The notes beneath the pieces are model-generated. The model saw only the letters and a list, made by a program, of their open reading frames with translations. It was not told where the DNA came from and searched no databases. From the NCBI RefSeq assembly GCF_032854445.1, contig NC_088295.1:52989249-53053248 (forward strand): 64,000 bases of DNA. The letters run 5' to 3'. Positions 40,601-49,436 of the stretch are shown piece by piece; within the stretch, counting starts at the first letter, position 1, and every line of letters begins with the position of its first letter. This stretch comes from Liolophura sinensis. Lineage: Eukaryota > Mollusca > Polyplacophora > Chitonida > Chitonidae. The translations under genes and the position numbers were made by a program.

Positions 40601-41289
40601 TGTAGGGTTGAACATACATGTAAAGAGTTACGTAAGTTGCAACACTATTTTTCGCGAAGTGTTGATCAAAACACAGTTCAATGTGAGCGGTGGACTCCAA
40701 AAAAAAAAACAAAAAAAACGGCGCATGTACCATTCAAACAGCTACAAGCATGTAGGGTCCGTGAACTGCGACGCCAGGCACGCGTCCATGGGCGTGAGAT
40801 GTCACGCATTACAGGGTCTTAAAGATTCGATTACTTTCGCACGGGGACACATGTAGATGATTGCCCCAGTGTAACGCCGCCACGAGCCGGGAGTGTGTGT
40901 GACGGACTGGCGTGCGACCAGGCCAGCGGAAGGCATGCAAGCCTTCTCATCTCACCTCTTCGCATTTCTCACCGCGGAAAGAAAGATAAACCTGAATGAT
41001 CGCTACCCAAGAAACATATCTGGGCCGCATATGACAACCCCCTGCCACAGAAAATGAATAAATTAAAAGCTTAGGAAGGTGACATCAGTGATTATATTTA
41101 AATATGACAAAGAAAAGGTCATATTACGACACTATGTACTGCGTAGGCCCCAAGCTTGTACATTTGAAAGCCGCTTGTCGCTTTTGGAGTGAAAGAATCA
41201 TTGCAATGAAAGTAGAACTTACCTTGAAATATGCATGCTAGTATGAGGAAGAGGTAGCGCACGACGATTTCATATTTGATTGGTCCCAT
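2543..41289 (-). CDS. Secreted TSPN-domain protein, NELL-like, 5' part (continues off left edge)
   Basis: Seen: exon 41223-41289 encodes a signal peptide (MGPIKYEIVVRYLFLILACIFQ minus its last two residues is the charged-then-hydrophobic core) and ends CAAG|GTAAGT in phase 1. Exon 2543-2665 begins after GTTTGTTGCAG with two bases that complete a Gly codon and ends GAAG|GTAAGC, again in phase 1. Joined, the mature protein starts GISLDLRGRDVIDLLQ, followed by SLNASQQ and SGHNNTPVLVLEG. Known: NELL proteins start their N-terminal thrombospondin-like (TSPN/LamG) domain with D-L-x-D-[IV]-x-x-L-x-L-x-N and SG-x-HN spacing, which this matches loosely. Inference: a NELL-type or other TSPN secreted glycoprotein with a first intron of 38,557 bp. 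Only about 65 residues are in the window, so the family call is moderate; another TSPN protein (thrombospondin- or collagen-like) is possible. Confidence 0.5.
2731..2877 (-). mobile_element. SINE family 1, 5'-truncated, with target-site duplication
   Basis: The tail (TTATTTATTTATTTGATTTG) and body are present; the tRNA head is missing. Flanked by the direct repeat TCAGACAATTA (2723-2733 and 2878-2888), which marks the insertion site. Confidence 0.85.
4128..4140 (+). repeat. Poly-G run
   Basis: 13 consecutive G in a purine-rich stretch; prone to sequencing error. Confidence 0.9.
4734..4912. repeat. Degenerate 18-21-bp tandem repeat
   Basis: TAATGCTGTATTGTTG-type units alternate with TTTAATGTTGTAATG. 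It gives open frames in both directions (68 and 83 codons) that are simple Asn/Leu/Val repeats, not genes. Confidence 0.8.
6425..6520. repeat. Degenerate dispersed repeat (possible third SINE type)
   Basis: TACATGAATGGTGGTCAATT, then GAGGAAACCAGAGTGCCTAG and GGTAAACCACTGACC. Similar pieces are at about 4928-4982 and 46098-46141 (GAGTAAAGGAAACCGGAGTA). Recurrence within the window supports an old interspersed repeat; its class is uncertain. Confidence 0.4.
8011..8046 (+). mobile_element. SINE family 2, tail fragment
   Basis: CACGACGTTAAACCCTAAG then CACTCACTCACTCA; only the tail remains. Confidence 0.6.
8247..8429 (-). mobile_element. SINE family 1, internally deleted copy
   Basis: Tail, body and the first part of the head (CTAACCAACTGAGCCACGGA reversed) are present, but the middle (B-box region) is deleted after CTTCCCACGTACTGC. 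A short AGTTTAC repeat flanks the copy. Confidence 0.85.
8430..10786. other. First intron, unique segment
   Basis: No coding signal recognised. The last part (about 10480-10740) is compositionally richer, with TTAATTAGC and CCAATCAAAG words, and could be a regulatory element. Confidence 0.4.
10787..11041 (-). mobile_element. SINE family 1, nearly full copy with 14-bp target-site duplication
   Basis: Tail, body and head up to ACCAACTGAG are present. The perfect 14-bp direct repeat GTATTTCCAAATAT flanks it (10773-10786 and 11042-11055), so this is a relatively recent insertion, lacking only about 13 nt of the head. Confidence 0.9.
11056..14290. other. First intron, unique segment with one SINE
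   Basis: Apart from the SINE at 12799-12970 I see nothing but AT-rich unique sequence. Confidence 0.4.
12799..12970 (-). mobile_element. SINE family 1, 5'-truncated copy
   Basis: Tail TTATTTTATTTATTTGATTGG through GTACGGCCGGAGAGGCA; the head is missing. Confidence 0.85.
14291..14582. repeat. 72-bp tandem repeat, 4 copies
   Basis: CTAAACCAAATG recurs at 14299, 14371, 14443 and 14515. The rest of the unit is TTTTCATCAACATGTACTAG, TATTTATTACTATTATTGAT. Confidence 0.93.
14744..15300. repeat. 31-bp minisatellite, about 18 copies
   Basis: The unit is AATAATCCAAACCAATG plus TTTTTCTTGTCTTC, with variants (GCTGTC, TTCTTC). A larger block of about 240 bp (ending in CTACTTTTTTGCTG) recurs near 15040 and 15260, so the array grew by multi-unit duplication. 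Confidence 0.93.
15548..16120. repeat. 71-bp minisatellite, 8 copies
   Basis: The unit begins CAAGTGGGAACAGACTGAAT, then GCCAGCAATAGTACTGATTC and ACCACGTTAGATGTGTG. The central copies are almost identical, a sign of recent expansion or homogenisation. Confidence 0.95.
16478..16553. repeat. 38-39-bp direct duplication
   Basis: Two adjacent copies of AAAATGTTTTAAGTAATATT plus GACATGATAATTGGTAT. Confidence 0.85.
17220..17466 (-). mobile_element. SINE family 1, full-length diverged copy
   Basis: All parts are recognisable from the tail (ATTTATTTACCTGATTGG) to the head end (GCGCTAACCACCTCAACCACAGAGG), with small deletions in the body. Confidence 0.85.
18037..18189. repeat. Foldback element (about 153 bp imperfect palindrome, MITE-like)
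   Basis: The left arm AATAAGTAAGCAAAGTAACT, CATGAAGAAATTCATTTTG, TTGATCTCAACATTT is matched by the inverse of the right arm, with only a few differences over about 70 bp per arm and a loop of about 8 bp. There is no coding capacity. Its ends start TAATAA and end TTATTA, so a TA target duplication is possible. Confidence 0.75.
18851..18968 (-). mobile_element. SINE family 1, 3' fragment
   Basis: Tail plus half of the body (ATTATGGTGGGAGGAAACC, then AGCTGGAGGAAACCC); no head. Confidence 0.8.
19925..20152. repeat. 72-bp tandem repeat, 3 copies
   Basis: GCACAAG recurs at 19937, 20009 and 20081; each unit holds GGCATATCCAATGGCCTCAT and CAGCTGTATG. On the minus strand it is open for 79 codons with a 24-residue period (HTADEAIGYA, EKQGNTLLVH). 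Confidence 0.9.
20588..20884 (+). mobile_element. SINE family 2, 5'-truncated, 13-bp target-site duplication
   Basis: A second tRNA-headed SINE type. It runs from ACCGGTAGATCCAGGATCAA (B-box-like GATCGAGTCAC) through a long body to the tail TTGAGTACGATGTTAAACCC and CACTCACTCACTCA. Flanked by TTCTAAATTAAAG (20575-20587 and 20885-20897). Confidence 0.85.
21724..21930. repeat. 53-bp tandem repeat, 4 copies
   Basis: The unit contains GTTTAACTGGTCTGTCATTT, GATTACGGTTCTTTGATTC; starts at about 21731, 21784, 21836 and 21889. Confidence 0.92.
22119..22463 (-). mobile_element. SINE family 2, diverged subfamily, full-length
   Basis: On the minus strand the head is TTTGGTGGCCTAATGACTAG, with a B-box-like GGTCGGGTCAT, then AAAGACTTTAAAAATGGTAG and a long body. 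The tail AAAATTGTTAGGTACGATG, TTAAACCCAAAGCG matches family 2. The body differs enough to be a separate subfamily. A 129-codon open frame overlapping it (21986-22375) is a by-product. Confidence 0.75.
22487..22633. repeat. Two (AT)n microsatellites separated by about 40 bp
   Basis: Pure AT runs at about 22487-22535 and 22575-22633. They abut the family 2 SINE at 22119-22463. Confidence 0.97.
23817..24560. repeat. About 44-bp minisatellite with early higher-order unit
   Basis: Units of the type GAGTGGTTGAGAGGCATAGT, GTCTGTACCACACAGGGATA, CATG. The first part holds two copies of a larger block (about 135 bp, around 23835 and 23970). Long minus-strand frames with CGTDTMPLNHS-like repeats are artefacts. 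Confidence 0.9.
24675..24985. repeat. 42-bp minisatellite, 7 copies
   Basis: AGGATGCAAG recurs exactly every 42 bp from 24691 to 24943; the unit adds TGGCTTTGAATGGCAAAG and TGTCTGTGCCACAC. The period is 14 codons, so several frames on both strands stay open (up to 191 codons, 24451-25026); none looks like a protein. Confidence 0.96.
25582..25622. repeat. (CT)n microsatellite
   Basis: About 20 CT repeats. Confidence 0.97.
27703..28166. repeat. Tandem duplication with internal deletion, includes SINE tails
   Basis: Copy A (27703-27867) and copy B (27871-28166) share TTACAAGCATAAA...ATCAATCTAAGTACATG, a poly-T run with TTTTATGTTATACTCCT (a family 1 SINE tail, minus orientation), and AAAATAGATCTTGATTCCTC. 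Copy A lacks about 120 bp present in copy B (about 27968-28088). Confidence 0.75.
28277..30300. repeat. Large 47-bp minisatellite with 422-bp higher-order repeat
   Basis: About 43 units of ACAATCTAGTATTTGCTCCC, AAATGTATATCCACTCAGGA, GACTATT type; the 47-bp spacing is exact at 28440, 28487 and 28534. Two sub-types occur (CTCCCAAATGTATATCC and GCAGCTACCTGTACATCC). A nine-unit block beginning near 28714 is repeated almost exactly 422 bp later (near 29136). An isolated stray unit lies at about 30635-30690. Confidence 0.96.
30301..36044. other. First intron, long repeat-poor segment
   Basis: 5.7 kb with almost no recognisable repeat, unusual for this intron. Blocks at about 30850-31300, 31780-32060, 34190-34460 and 34850-35220 have near-balanced GC and homeodomain-like TTAATTAG/TCAATTAG words, but no open frames with splice signals. 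They could be enhancers; no gene is supported. Confidence 0.4.
36045..36347. repeat. 27-bp minisatellite, about 11 copies
   Basis: The unit is TTCTTATGGCTTATTAGTGC, CTTGTCT. The nine-codon period explains the Leu/Val-rich open frame at 36123-36440. Confidence 0.95.
36348..41222. other. First intron, right segment
   Basis: Unique AT-rich sequence plus one family 2 SINE (37558-37892). GC rises from about 40700 towards the first exon, as expected near a promoter. No extra exon recognised. Confidence 0.4.
37558..37892 (+). mobile_element. SINE family 2, near full-length, 11-bp target-site duplication
   Basis: The head TAGAGCGTCCGCTTCGGGAC is A-box side, then GATCGAGTCACACCTAAGAC (B-box side), the body (GGAAGTTGTAACTTCCTCGC), and the tail GAGTACGACGTTAAACCCCA and CACTCACTCAC. 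Flanked by TACTATATGGC (37547-37557 and 37893-37903). Confidence 0.85.
41223..41289 (-). CDS. Signal-peptide exon of the NELL-like gene
   Basis: 22 codons plus one base. A Lys/Glu/Arg n-region is followed by YLFLILACIF as the hydrophobic core, then a textbook donor G|GTAAGT. An in-frame ATG 28 codons upstream (41373) also exists, but the ATG at 41289 gives the canonical signal peptide. A TATAAAG at 41338-41332 lies about 43 nt upstream of it. Confidence 0.62.
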
Positions 41290-41331
41290 TTCGGTAGAGT
41301 TGGCGAGGAGTTGGGTGCTACCTTTATAACC

Positions 41332-41338
41332 AACATGC
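41332..41338 (-). promoter_or_regulatory. Candidate TATA box of the NELL-like gene
   Basis: TATAAAG on the minus strand, flanked by GC-richer sequence, 43 nt before the signal-peptide ATG. A start site about 30 nt downstream would leave a 5' UTR of only about 15-20 nt, so this may be incidental. Confidence 0.3.
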
Positions 41339-42443
41339 TTCCTCGCACGATAATCCCTGATCGAAATGTACACTGCTGGTGTCGACTGCCGTAGACCTCA
41401 TTGGCGATTCTCAGTTAGCGATGAGAGAGAAAAGGACGTCTTCATGAATTGTACAACAGCTACACTGACTGAAAACACCCTGGCTCTATTCTTCCATAAG
41501 AAGGTGTTTTATAATAGTGCACTCTCGGAATACATATCACACACACGAGCCCGGTAATTTCCCCCAACACTTGTCGGCTCCACTGACAAGAGCGAGATGC
41601 TCGAAAACACTGCTGCCCGGCCTCTGACCTCTCGCACAAGACCATTCCACTTTGCCGGTACGCCCCCTATCGTCACTGACGAGGCGACCGTATCTCCACT
41701 GCCCATTAACTAATTAATCGAATTAAAAATCGTGAACCCATCATCGAATATGTCATCAAAGACTGACACATGCTATTGTCCTATATATCCCAGCATAGGC
41801 ACCAGAGGACCAAATCTCAGAAAGCTCAACTCTGTAACAGTTTTGCCAACTTTATGATATCATGCACTAGCCGGATACCACTATCTAATTCCATGAATGG
41901 TTGACTCCATCAACATCTTTACTTTGAACTTTGATAACACCGCAATGCCTTTGTCCCCTTGACTGTGCTGATACGGTCGGATCAGAAGCTTCAGAGGCGA
42001 TGGCAGGAAAAATAAAAAAAATAAAAAAAAAACATGGTTGTTCTCTGCAACGCCTAACTCTGTCCCGGATTTTGGAGGATACATATGTTTTGGTGTTGCC
42101 TCTGAAACTACACAAGGTCAGGTAATACTTATATGTGCAAGTATACTAAAGATGAAATAGGCTATACTTTCATATCGTGACGATACCGGGTTACTTACGA
42201 ACTGAACAAAAAGTATTCTGTTGCATGGAAATAGGCCAAGATAGGCCTGCATAATTATATAGGACTGCCACTTTACATGCATGATGACTGGCCTTTTAAT
42301 AAAAGTCATTGTCGAACAGACGACACATGATGGTTTTCAAAAGGACTTTTTCTAGAACCACATTCTTCACGTGTGTGAATTAAATGGAATATGTGTATCC
42401 CGCTGTGGCTATATTTATATATGTACTTTATATAATATATAGA

Positions 42444-42718
42444 GGGCCTCCGTGGCTCAGTTCGTTAGCACGCTAGCGCAGCGTAATGACCCAGAAGCGT
42501 CTCACCAATACGGCCGCTGTGAGTTCAAGTCAAGCTCATGCTGGCTTCCTCTCCGTCCGTAAGTGGTAAGGTCTGTCAGCAATCTGCGGATGTTCGTGGG
42601 TTTCCCCCGGGCTCTGTCCGGTTTCCACCCACCATAATGCTGGCGGCCGTCGTATTAGTGAAATATTCTTGAGTGCGGCGTAAAACACCAATCAAATAAA
42701 TAAATTAAATAAATAAAT
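42444..42718 (+). mobile_element. SINE family 1, full-length copy, plus strand
   Basis: Best reference copy of the main SINE here. The tRNA-like head begins GGGCCTCCGTGGCTCAGTT, with A box TGGCTCAGTTCG (42453-42464) and B box GAGTTCAAGTC (42521-42531). A conserved body follows (GGGTTTCCCCCGGGCTCTG..., CCCACCATAATGCTGGC, AGTGAAATATTCTTGAGTGC), then the tail GCGTAAAACACCAATCAAATAAATAAAT. This is the type of tRNA-derived SINE reported across molluscs. Confidence 0.9.
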
Positions 42719-43626
42719 ATGCAATATATACTTTATATTTAGAAAGGTATAGCTTATATATCCAGTTATCTGGCAGCGAGATTGTATTTCATATTTCACT
42801 ATTCACCATTGTCTATGTTTTGACTTCGGGCCAATTAGCATATTTGAATGTGACAAGTTTTAATGAAAAAGCTATGAAATTATTTCTGCTGTCAACAAGC
42901 ATACGAACAAACAGTGGATTTCTTTAAGCTATGAAAAAATCTAACATTCTGCATGTTTACATGTGTGAAAGAAAATATCTAGATGTGTTTAAATGCATCA
43001 TTCGTCTGTAACTCCAACTAAATGATGTGGTCTACGCGGTGTATACAGTTAAAATCAGCCACGGAGTATACAAGATTGGATGCCCGAGGGTATGTGTGGA
43101 TGGGAACGGGGACGTGAGGAGCCAGGCTGCGTGCGTTGGGGGGAGTAACATACCACGTGTCTCTTAACACCATTGCATTGCCCATGTGCTATTTAAAGAT
43201 CTTGTGAAATATACTGTTTCCACTGTCTCGTGCGTGTCTTCCAGTTGAGATGATCGTCCTTTATTTGATATCCAAAATGGGTGCATGGTTTAGTAACGAA
43301 GCTACTTTGCCATGTAGGTTTGTTTCCAACCAGAAATGTGGCTCAACCCAAACTTTCGGTCAACACAGCCCGTACACTTGCTGGGATGGGACCTCAACCA
43401 ACACATCTTATCCCAGCGCTGCTGCCCATATTTTTTGTGACCATTTGCTAAATTCATCATTGAAAAACAGCTCTGCAGGAAAAAATTATGTATTTATCGG
43501 CGAGTGCATCTTTTTGAATTGTCGCTGAAACGTGCTATCTAGAAATAAATCTGAAACCTGTGGTCGTCTATACCAGTGATTCTCACAGAGGCTCCATACG
43601 AAATAACCCGCTGCATATATGTGCAT

Positions 43627-43628
<2 letters not shown>

Positions 43629-43718
<90 letters not shown>
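43629..43718. repeat. Compound (AT)n-(GT)n microsatellite
   Basis: About 48 bp of AT passes directly into about 42 bp of GT: uninterrupted alternating purine-pyrimidine DNA. Confidence 0.97.
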
Positions 43719-43720
<2 letters not shown>

Positions 43721-44946
43721 CCAGTCCTTTAGACCGCGGATGAAGGCGCGGGATGCATTTGTTGGCCTATGCTGCATGATAAAACAGGGTTTATACATAG
43801 GCCTATATACCAAGCAGGAAAACTCGGAGATGCACTATATATTTATAAGTGATTCTTCTTACCCTTTTTCACAGGTTTTGGCTTAACATTAATAAAGGGT
43901 CTGTTATAGTTAAACCAAAAACATGTCATAAATGTCCTATTTTGTGAGGCAAAATTAATTCACAAATCTATAAGAACCTTAGAAGTACGTACTTTGCTGT
44001 ACTCTCTTTTCAATGGGCACGTGTACACGTATATATACTGTCGTCATGAATTCCAAGGAACTAAATGCTAGTTATGTGCTAAGCGTAAAAGTGCTGCGGT
44101 TCAAGAACTCCATGATTGGTGATGATATATGTGCAAATTAATTAATGTAATTACTTTGTGACTGTGAATGGAAAATAAAATAACTGTTCCAGTGAGAAGG
44201 ACAAACTGAAGAAGTCTAAGAAAATGTTTGTCGGAAGTGTTATGATATGATGGATGTCCGTATATATATATATATATATAATAAAAACTATTGCAATATT
44301 CAATGCCTTTTGCCTCATGTCATGTGAGTTTTAACAAATATGAGAAACACGTCTCAATATTAGTTAATCTCATTGGATTTGGATTTTGGCCAACGCACGC
44401 AATATAGAGACGCATGTTTTGCTCTGGCGTGCGCGCTGGGTTTAACGCGCCGTGTGCGCTGGGCTTCATGTGTCATGAGCGTATACAGGCTTCACGCAGT
44501 CATGCATGCGCTTTACCTGCCGCGTGCGCTGGGTTTTCACAGTGCGCGTTGCGAGTTAACTGCAGCATGCGCGTCATGTGGATTAGACGATATACTACTA
44601 TCGTCAGACAAATATTTTTGTTGCCGCAATTTTCTATAATTATTGCACAGGTTTACTGGTTGTTCTTAAACATCTTACTTCAGAATTGTTCACTTGCCCA
44701 ATGGTTTCACCCTTATTAGAGAAAAGCGGAGTGTCCGAAATGTTGTAATGTTGCATGGCAAGTTACTGACATACTTTCCCACGTCTTGTCTCGAACATAC
44801 TTGCACGCCATATTGGTGGACGACCAGTGATTTTCAAGGAGCGCAAGACTGTGGAAATGGTCCTATATACGATCGCCTTTGTCATCAAAGCCACTATAAG
44901 AACAGAGAGAGCGGGGAGTCCCCTTTTCAAGGCTGGAATTGATTTG

Positions 44947-45119
44947 TTTTATTTATTTGATTGGTGTTTTACGCCGTACTCATGAAAATTTCATTTATAT
45001 GACGGCGTCCAGCATTATGGCGGGAGGAAACCGGGCAGAGCCCGGGAGAAACCCACGACCACCCGCAGGTTGCTGAAGACCTTCCCACGTACGGCCGGAG
45101 AGAGCTGGAATTGAACCCA
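44947..45119 (-). mobile_element. SINE family 1, 5'-truncated copy
   Basis: Tail and body are well preserved (CCGGGCAGAGCCCGGGAGAA, GTACGGCCGGAGAG), ending in the B-box region (TGGAATTGAACCCA). Confidence 0.85.
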
Positions 45120-45207
45120 CATCCCGTGTACCTCTTGGCTATAGAAGTTACACCTTACTCACTGAGCTGAGAATGTTCCCCATAATTGGATGAATGAATG
45201 AATGAAT

Positions 45208-45285
45208 ATATTTATTTATTTGGATGATGTTTAGCGCCGTACAAAAGAGTTTTTCACTTATAAGACGGCGGTGAGAATTATTATA
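45208..45285 (-). mobile_element. SINE family 1, short tail fragment
   Basis: TATTTATTTATTTGGATGATG...GCGCCGTAC, then TTTCACTTATAAGACGGCGG; old and diverged, 90 bp from the copy at 44947. Confidence 0.6.
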
Positions 45286-46031
45286 TATACACGAATTAAA
45301 CACGGTTTAGTACTTGTATGCTTTCATTCCAAGTTATAAGAAATCAGTACATTAGTGTGACAATATATGTAACATAACATGCATGTGACACTATCAACAT
45401 TCCCGTAACTGTAGATAGTGTACATAACCACGTGCTTACGCGCATATACATACACGTATATTATAACGCAGCTAGGGTTTCCAACAGTTCTGTATATACA
45501 TGTATATACGCTATCCGATGAATGAAGTTCCCTCGAGGGCCTATAAACAGTCACGTAACTGTTCTGTACTTCTTCTCACCAAATGAGAAAGCAGAGCAAT
45601 ATAGCTGTGACTCCCTACCCAGAAGATTTTACTGGAATTTATTAAATGAACGGAACTCAGTTATTACCCAACTGACTGATGGCCTATACTGAATGCTGTG
45701 TATGATTATACGCCATTGCTTACGAAGTGCCCGTTTTGTGAAAGGAAAGCGGCGTTCCCAGTGAGTTACAAGTGAGAGATAACCGCTCTGCCGACGCCCC
45801 ATGCTAGGCCCTGGGTAGAAGGTTAACCAGACGTAATCAGAACAAGATGCTTACTAAGCTGTCCAATCTTGTCTCATTGAGGAACACGTTTTACAAGAGA
45901 GGCTCTAGAGGAGGGAATTCGAATATAGGCCTATATAAGACTACATGTGTACGTGTCAATTGTACTAATAGGTGCATGGTATGTCATTTGATAGAGATCA
46001 ACGCGTAACAACTATATATTTCAATTACGTT

Positions 46032-46096
46032 TTTCCCTCCATCATAATGCTGGTCGTTTATGCAAGTGAAATATTTATGAGTACGATGTAAAACAC
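46032..46096 (+). mobile_element. SINE family 1, short 3' fragment, plus strand
   Basis: CCCTCCATCATAATGCTGGTC, then AGTGAAATATTTATGAGTACG and GTAAAACAC; only the end of the body is kept. Confidence 0.6.
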
Positions 46097-46649
46097 GATA
46101 GCTGTCAGTGTTACGAGTAAAGGAAACCGGAGTAATCGACGTAATATTTTGTAATATTAATATAAGTTGCTGACGCACATCTTCAGATGTGTCATACAGG
46201 TATATGCCACTATATGAGACAGGTGGTCTTCATTGCGTAACTGAACGGCCACTGAGGCTTCACGAACAGCCGAGAGCGTGGGATTCTGCGATATTCCCAG
46301 TCCAACGCCGGGTTTGCATTCATACCTCGTGTGATGTTTTAGTGATTTAATGACAAGCGATTTAACCACTTCCCCGCTGGATCTGAAGTATGTGTAAGGA
46401 AACTTAGCTTGAATATACATGTTGGACTGTGTTTCCTTAATAATCTGTTACGTGTCTCGGAACAAGTTGGTAGATTACATCGCTTTATCGAATTCCTAAT
46501 ACAAAAAATCTTTCAACAACTCCATAAACAGAACAAGACGAAATTACGACGATGCAGTCTGTTGAGATTGATGAGTAATACGAGTAGAATTAAACAAAAT
46601 AACCGGTCGAAGGACTTACGACGAGAAGGTACCTAATATATACGGAAGA

Positions 46650-47465
46650 TTAAAATGCACCAACTGAGCAGCAGTAACCCGTACGAAGAGAACGGTAGGG
46701 CCTACCGTGTCGCTCAGTGTACGGAATACTAATGCACCAGGTGAGCAGGATTAACCTTTACAAAAAGAACAGTGCCGTGTCAGTGTACGGAATACTATTG
46801 CACTAAATGAATAGGATTGACCTTTACGAAGATAACAGTACCGTGTCAGTCAGTGTACGAAATGTACGGAAAGTACTGCACCAGATGGACAGGAGTAACA
46901 TTTACAAAGAGAACGGTGCCGTGTCAGTGTACGGAATACTAATGCACTAAATGAATAGGATTGACCTTTACGAAGATAACAGTACCGTGTCAGTCAGTGT
47001 ACGAAATGTACGGAAAGTACTGCACCAGATGGACAGGAGTAACATTTACAAAGAGAACAGTGCCGTGTCAATGTACGGAATACTATTGCACCAAATGAAC
47101 AGGATTAACCTTTACAAAGAGAACAGTGCCGTGTCAATGTACGGAATACTATTGCACCAAATGAACAGGATTAACCTTTACAAAGAGAACAGTGCCGTGT
47201 CAATGTACGGAATACTATTGCACCAAATGAACAGGATTAACCTTTACAAAGAGAACAGTGCCGTGTCAATGTACGGAATACTATTGCACCAAATGAACAG
47301 GATTAACCTTTACAAAGAGAACAGTGCCGTGTCAGAGAACAGTGCTGTGTCAGTGTACGGAATACTATGCAACAAATGAACAGGATTAACCTTAACATAG
47401 AGAAGAGTGCCGTGTCAGTGTACGGAATACTATTGCACCAAATGAGCAGGAGTAACTTTTAACAA
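46650..47465. repeat. 66-bp minisatellite, about 12 copies
   Basis: The unit is AACAGGATTAACCTTTACAA, AGAGAACAGTGCCGTGTCAA, TGTACGGAATACTATTGCAC, CAAATG. The last five copies are nearly identical. The 22-codon period yields a 142-codon open frame (46951-47379, NRINLYKENSAVSMYGILL), which I regard as an artefact. Confidence 0.95.
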
Positions 47466-49436
47466 CACTTTTCTGGCGGTGGTGAAGAATCTTTTTAAAA
47501 AATTATCTGAACCGTATTCAGATTCGGATCACAACCAAACTGAAGTGTTTCGGTGCAAAGTGATTTCTTCGAAGGTTGCTAACCGTAATTTCACAATGGT
47601 GAAGAATTTCCTGGATCCGGACGCAGATGAGAATGACCACAAAATTTAAAGGATTCGCATTTGGTCCAAGGCGGAGCTGTGAAACAAAGTTCTTCCAAAT
47701 CAGTCCAAAACTTTTTCGCAAAATGATGTCTGACCCCGATTGCAAGGTGATCAAGACCATATTATATTTCATAAAAAGATTTACACAATTAGAATTGTGT
47801 GTATTGGTTCTGCTCCGCGTGTACATTGGTTCTGCAACCGACGAGAGATATTTCTTCAAGCGAAACTCATTGACATTGTTCATCGTTCGTGGCCCGGAGC
47901 TAAGTGGACACCCAAACTGTAAAGAAAAATAGCTGTAAAACGAACAACCTTTTTGAAGAACCTTTAATGAAAACTAAACTAGAAAAAATTCGTTTTTTCC
48001 CCCAATAATTTTTACATTGTTGAAAATTTTGCTTTGGGTAATTGTCTGTATGATGCAATTTTGGACACTTGATTCCGAAATTGCAATTTGCTAAACCGGA
48101 GTGACAAAACCAGAAGTGGGTATTTCTTCGTAGACTTAAGGCTTACCATCATACCAAGGCAAGGCAACAAATTTTACATAACCGGAAGTGAAGTAACTAC
48201 AAACGGAAGTAGTACATGCGGGGGAAAAATCGAACTTTTTTCAGTTATTAAAATTGCAAAAATCTTGCAACTAAAACGGCAAAGCAGAAATGCGTAAAAC
48301 TTTGATATATGGCTGAACATGATATCAGTTTCAGCAAGTAAAAATTTACTTTTTAATATGAAAACATTTGAGAGTCATTTTCTTCAGAACCTCATGTCCA
48401 ATTGACTTTTAACACACGTAAGAAGCGTTTCCTAGAGGCTATTATAAGAAAGAAAAATAATGAAATCTGAGAATTAGGTTTTAACTTACACAACGGAATT
48501 GATGTCCAATGAAAAAAAACTGAATCTGAAGATTCTAACGTGTTGCCTGACGTAGTTTGACTTGGTTGCGTAGGTTTTCCCTTTCAATAAACGAAAGATC
48601 GTTTTAACATGTAAGTTTTAAGAACAATTTCACTAGCAAATACAGAGAGATCCAAATTTATTACGTAACATGCACCACTTTGCATGACAAGCGATTGTTG
48701 TAGGGGGATTACCCAAGCACGGTCCTAGATCTAACAGTCTGTTAAGCCCAGTCCTATAATTTTGCTAGGATTAACCCTGTCTGGCTCAACATTACTCAAT
48801 TCTACAAGGAATACAGCAAGGAACATAATACAAGCGACGTTACCTTCAATCGGAAGTAGCCCTTTCACATCTTATATTCATTTTCTTTCGCTGCAGTAAG
48901 TTTGATGAAGGCGTGGATAACCATCAGTGGAATCTCTTCATAGCGCTGAAGAGTTATTCCCCCCTTACTTCGCCTCGTGTCCACATGGGGCACTCGATAG
49001 CAGTGGACGAAACAAGCTATTAAGAATTAAATACAAAAATGTTGTCCGGGTTGGTTTACAAAGATTATAAGCCTGTCGTGTCATTTTCCCTAAGCCAAAC
49101 TTTCAGGTGTCACTCATGCAGTGTGTCATTTATAGTGTTTTGTTAATTGTGGGTCCTGAAGGCTTATTTCAGGTACCGGTTAAGCAGAACTATCTATCTT
49201 ATTGTAATAGATGTTTCACCAATGCACAGTGTTTTACATCCCCTTTTCGGGTTAATATTACTTTTCATGATATTCTGGGCCAAAGCAATTAAAATGTCAT
49301 GACAGAGGTTTAAACATATAAGTAACCCACATCTACGTATGTCGGAACTATTCGCATGGCTATTTTGCGAATGACCTCAATTATACGTGCTCTTGTGTGA
49401 TGTGATCCTGTGGTATCTAGGCTTAAATAGGCTACA

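Noticed and set aside
41881-42125. Overlapping frames of 64-76 codons on both strands near the NELL-like promoter
   Set aside because: They run across an A-rich tract, show no domain, and start and stop without splice or conservation support.
42444-42531. Possible tRNA gene (A and B boxes present)
   Set aside because: The sequence continues into the conserved SINE body and tail and the cloverleaf is degraded; it is a SINE head, as are the similar heads elsewhere.
46951-47379. 142-codon frame with a 22-residue repeat
   Set aside because: Exact by-product of a 66-bp non-coding minisatellite; no domain and no splice signals.
47518-47932. Opposing frames of 121 and 101 codons beside the 66-bp repeat
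   Set aside because: No homology recognised on either strand and no supporting splice or promoter signals.
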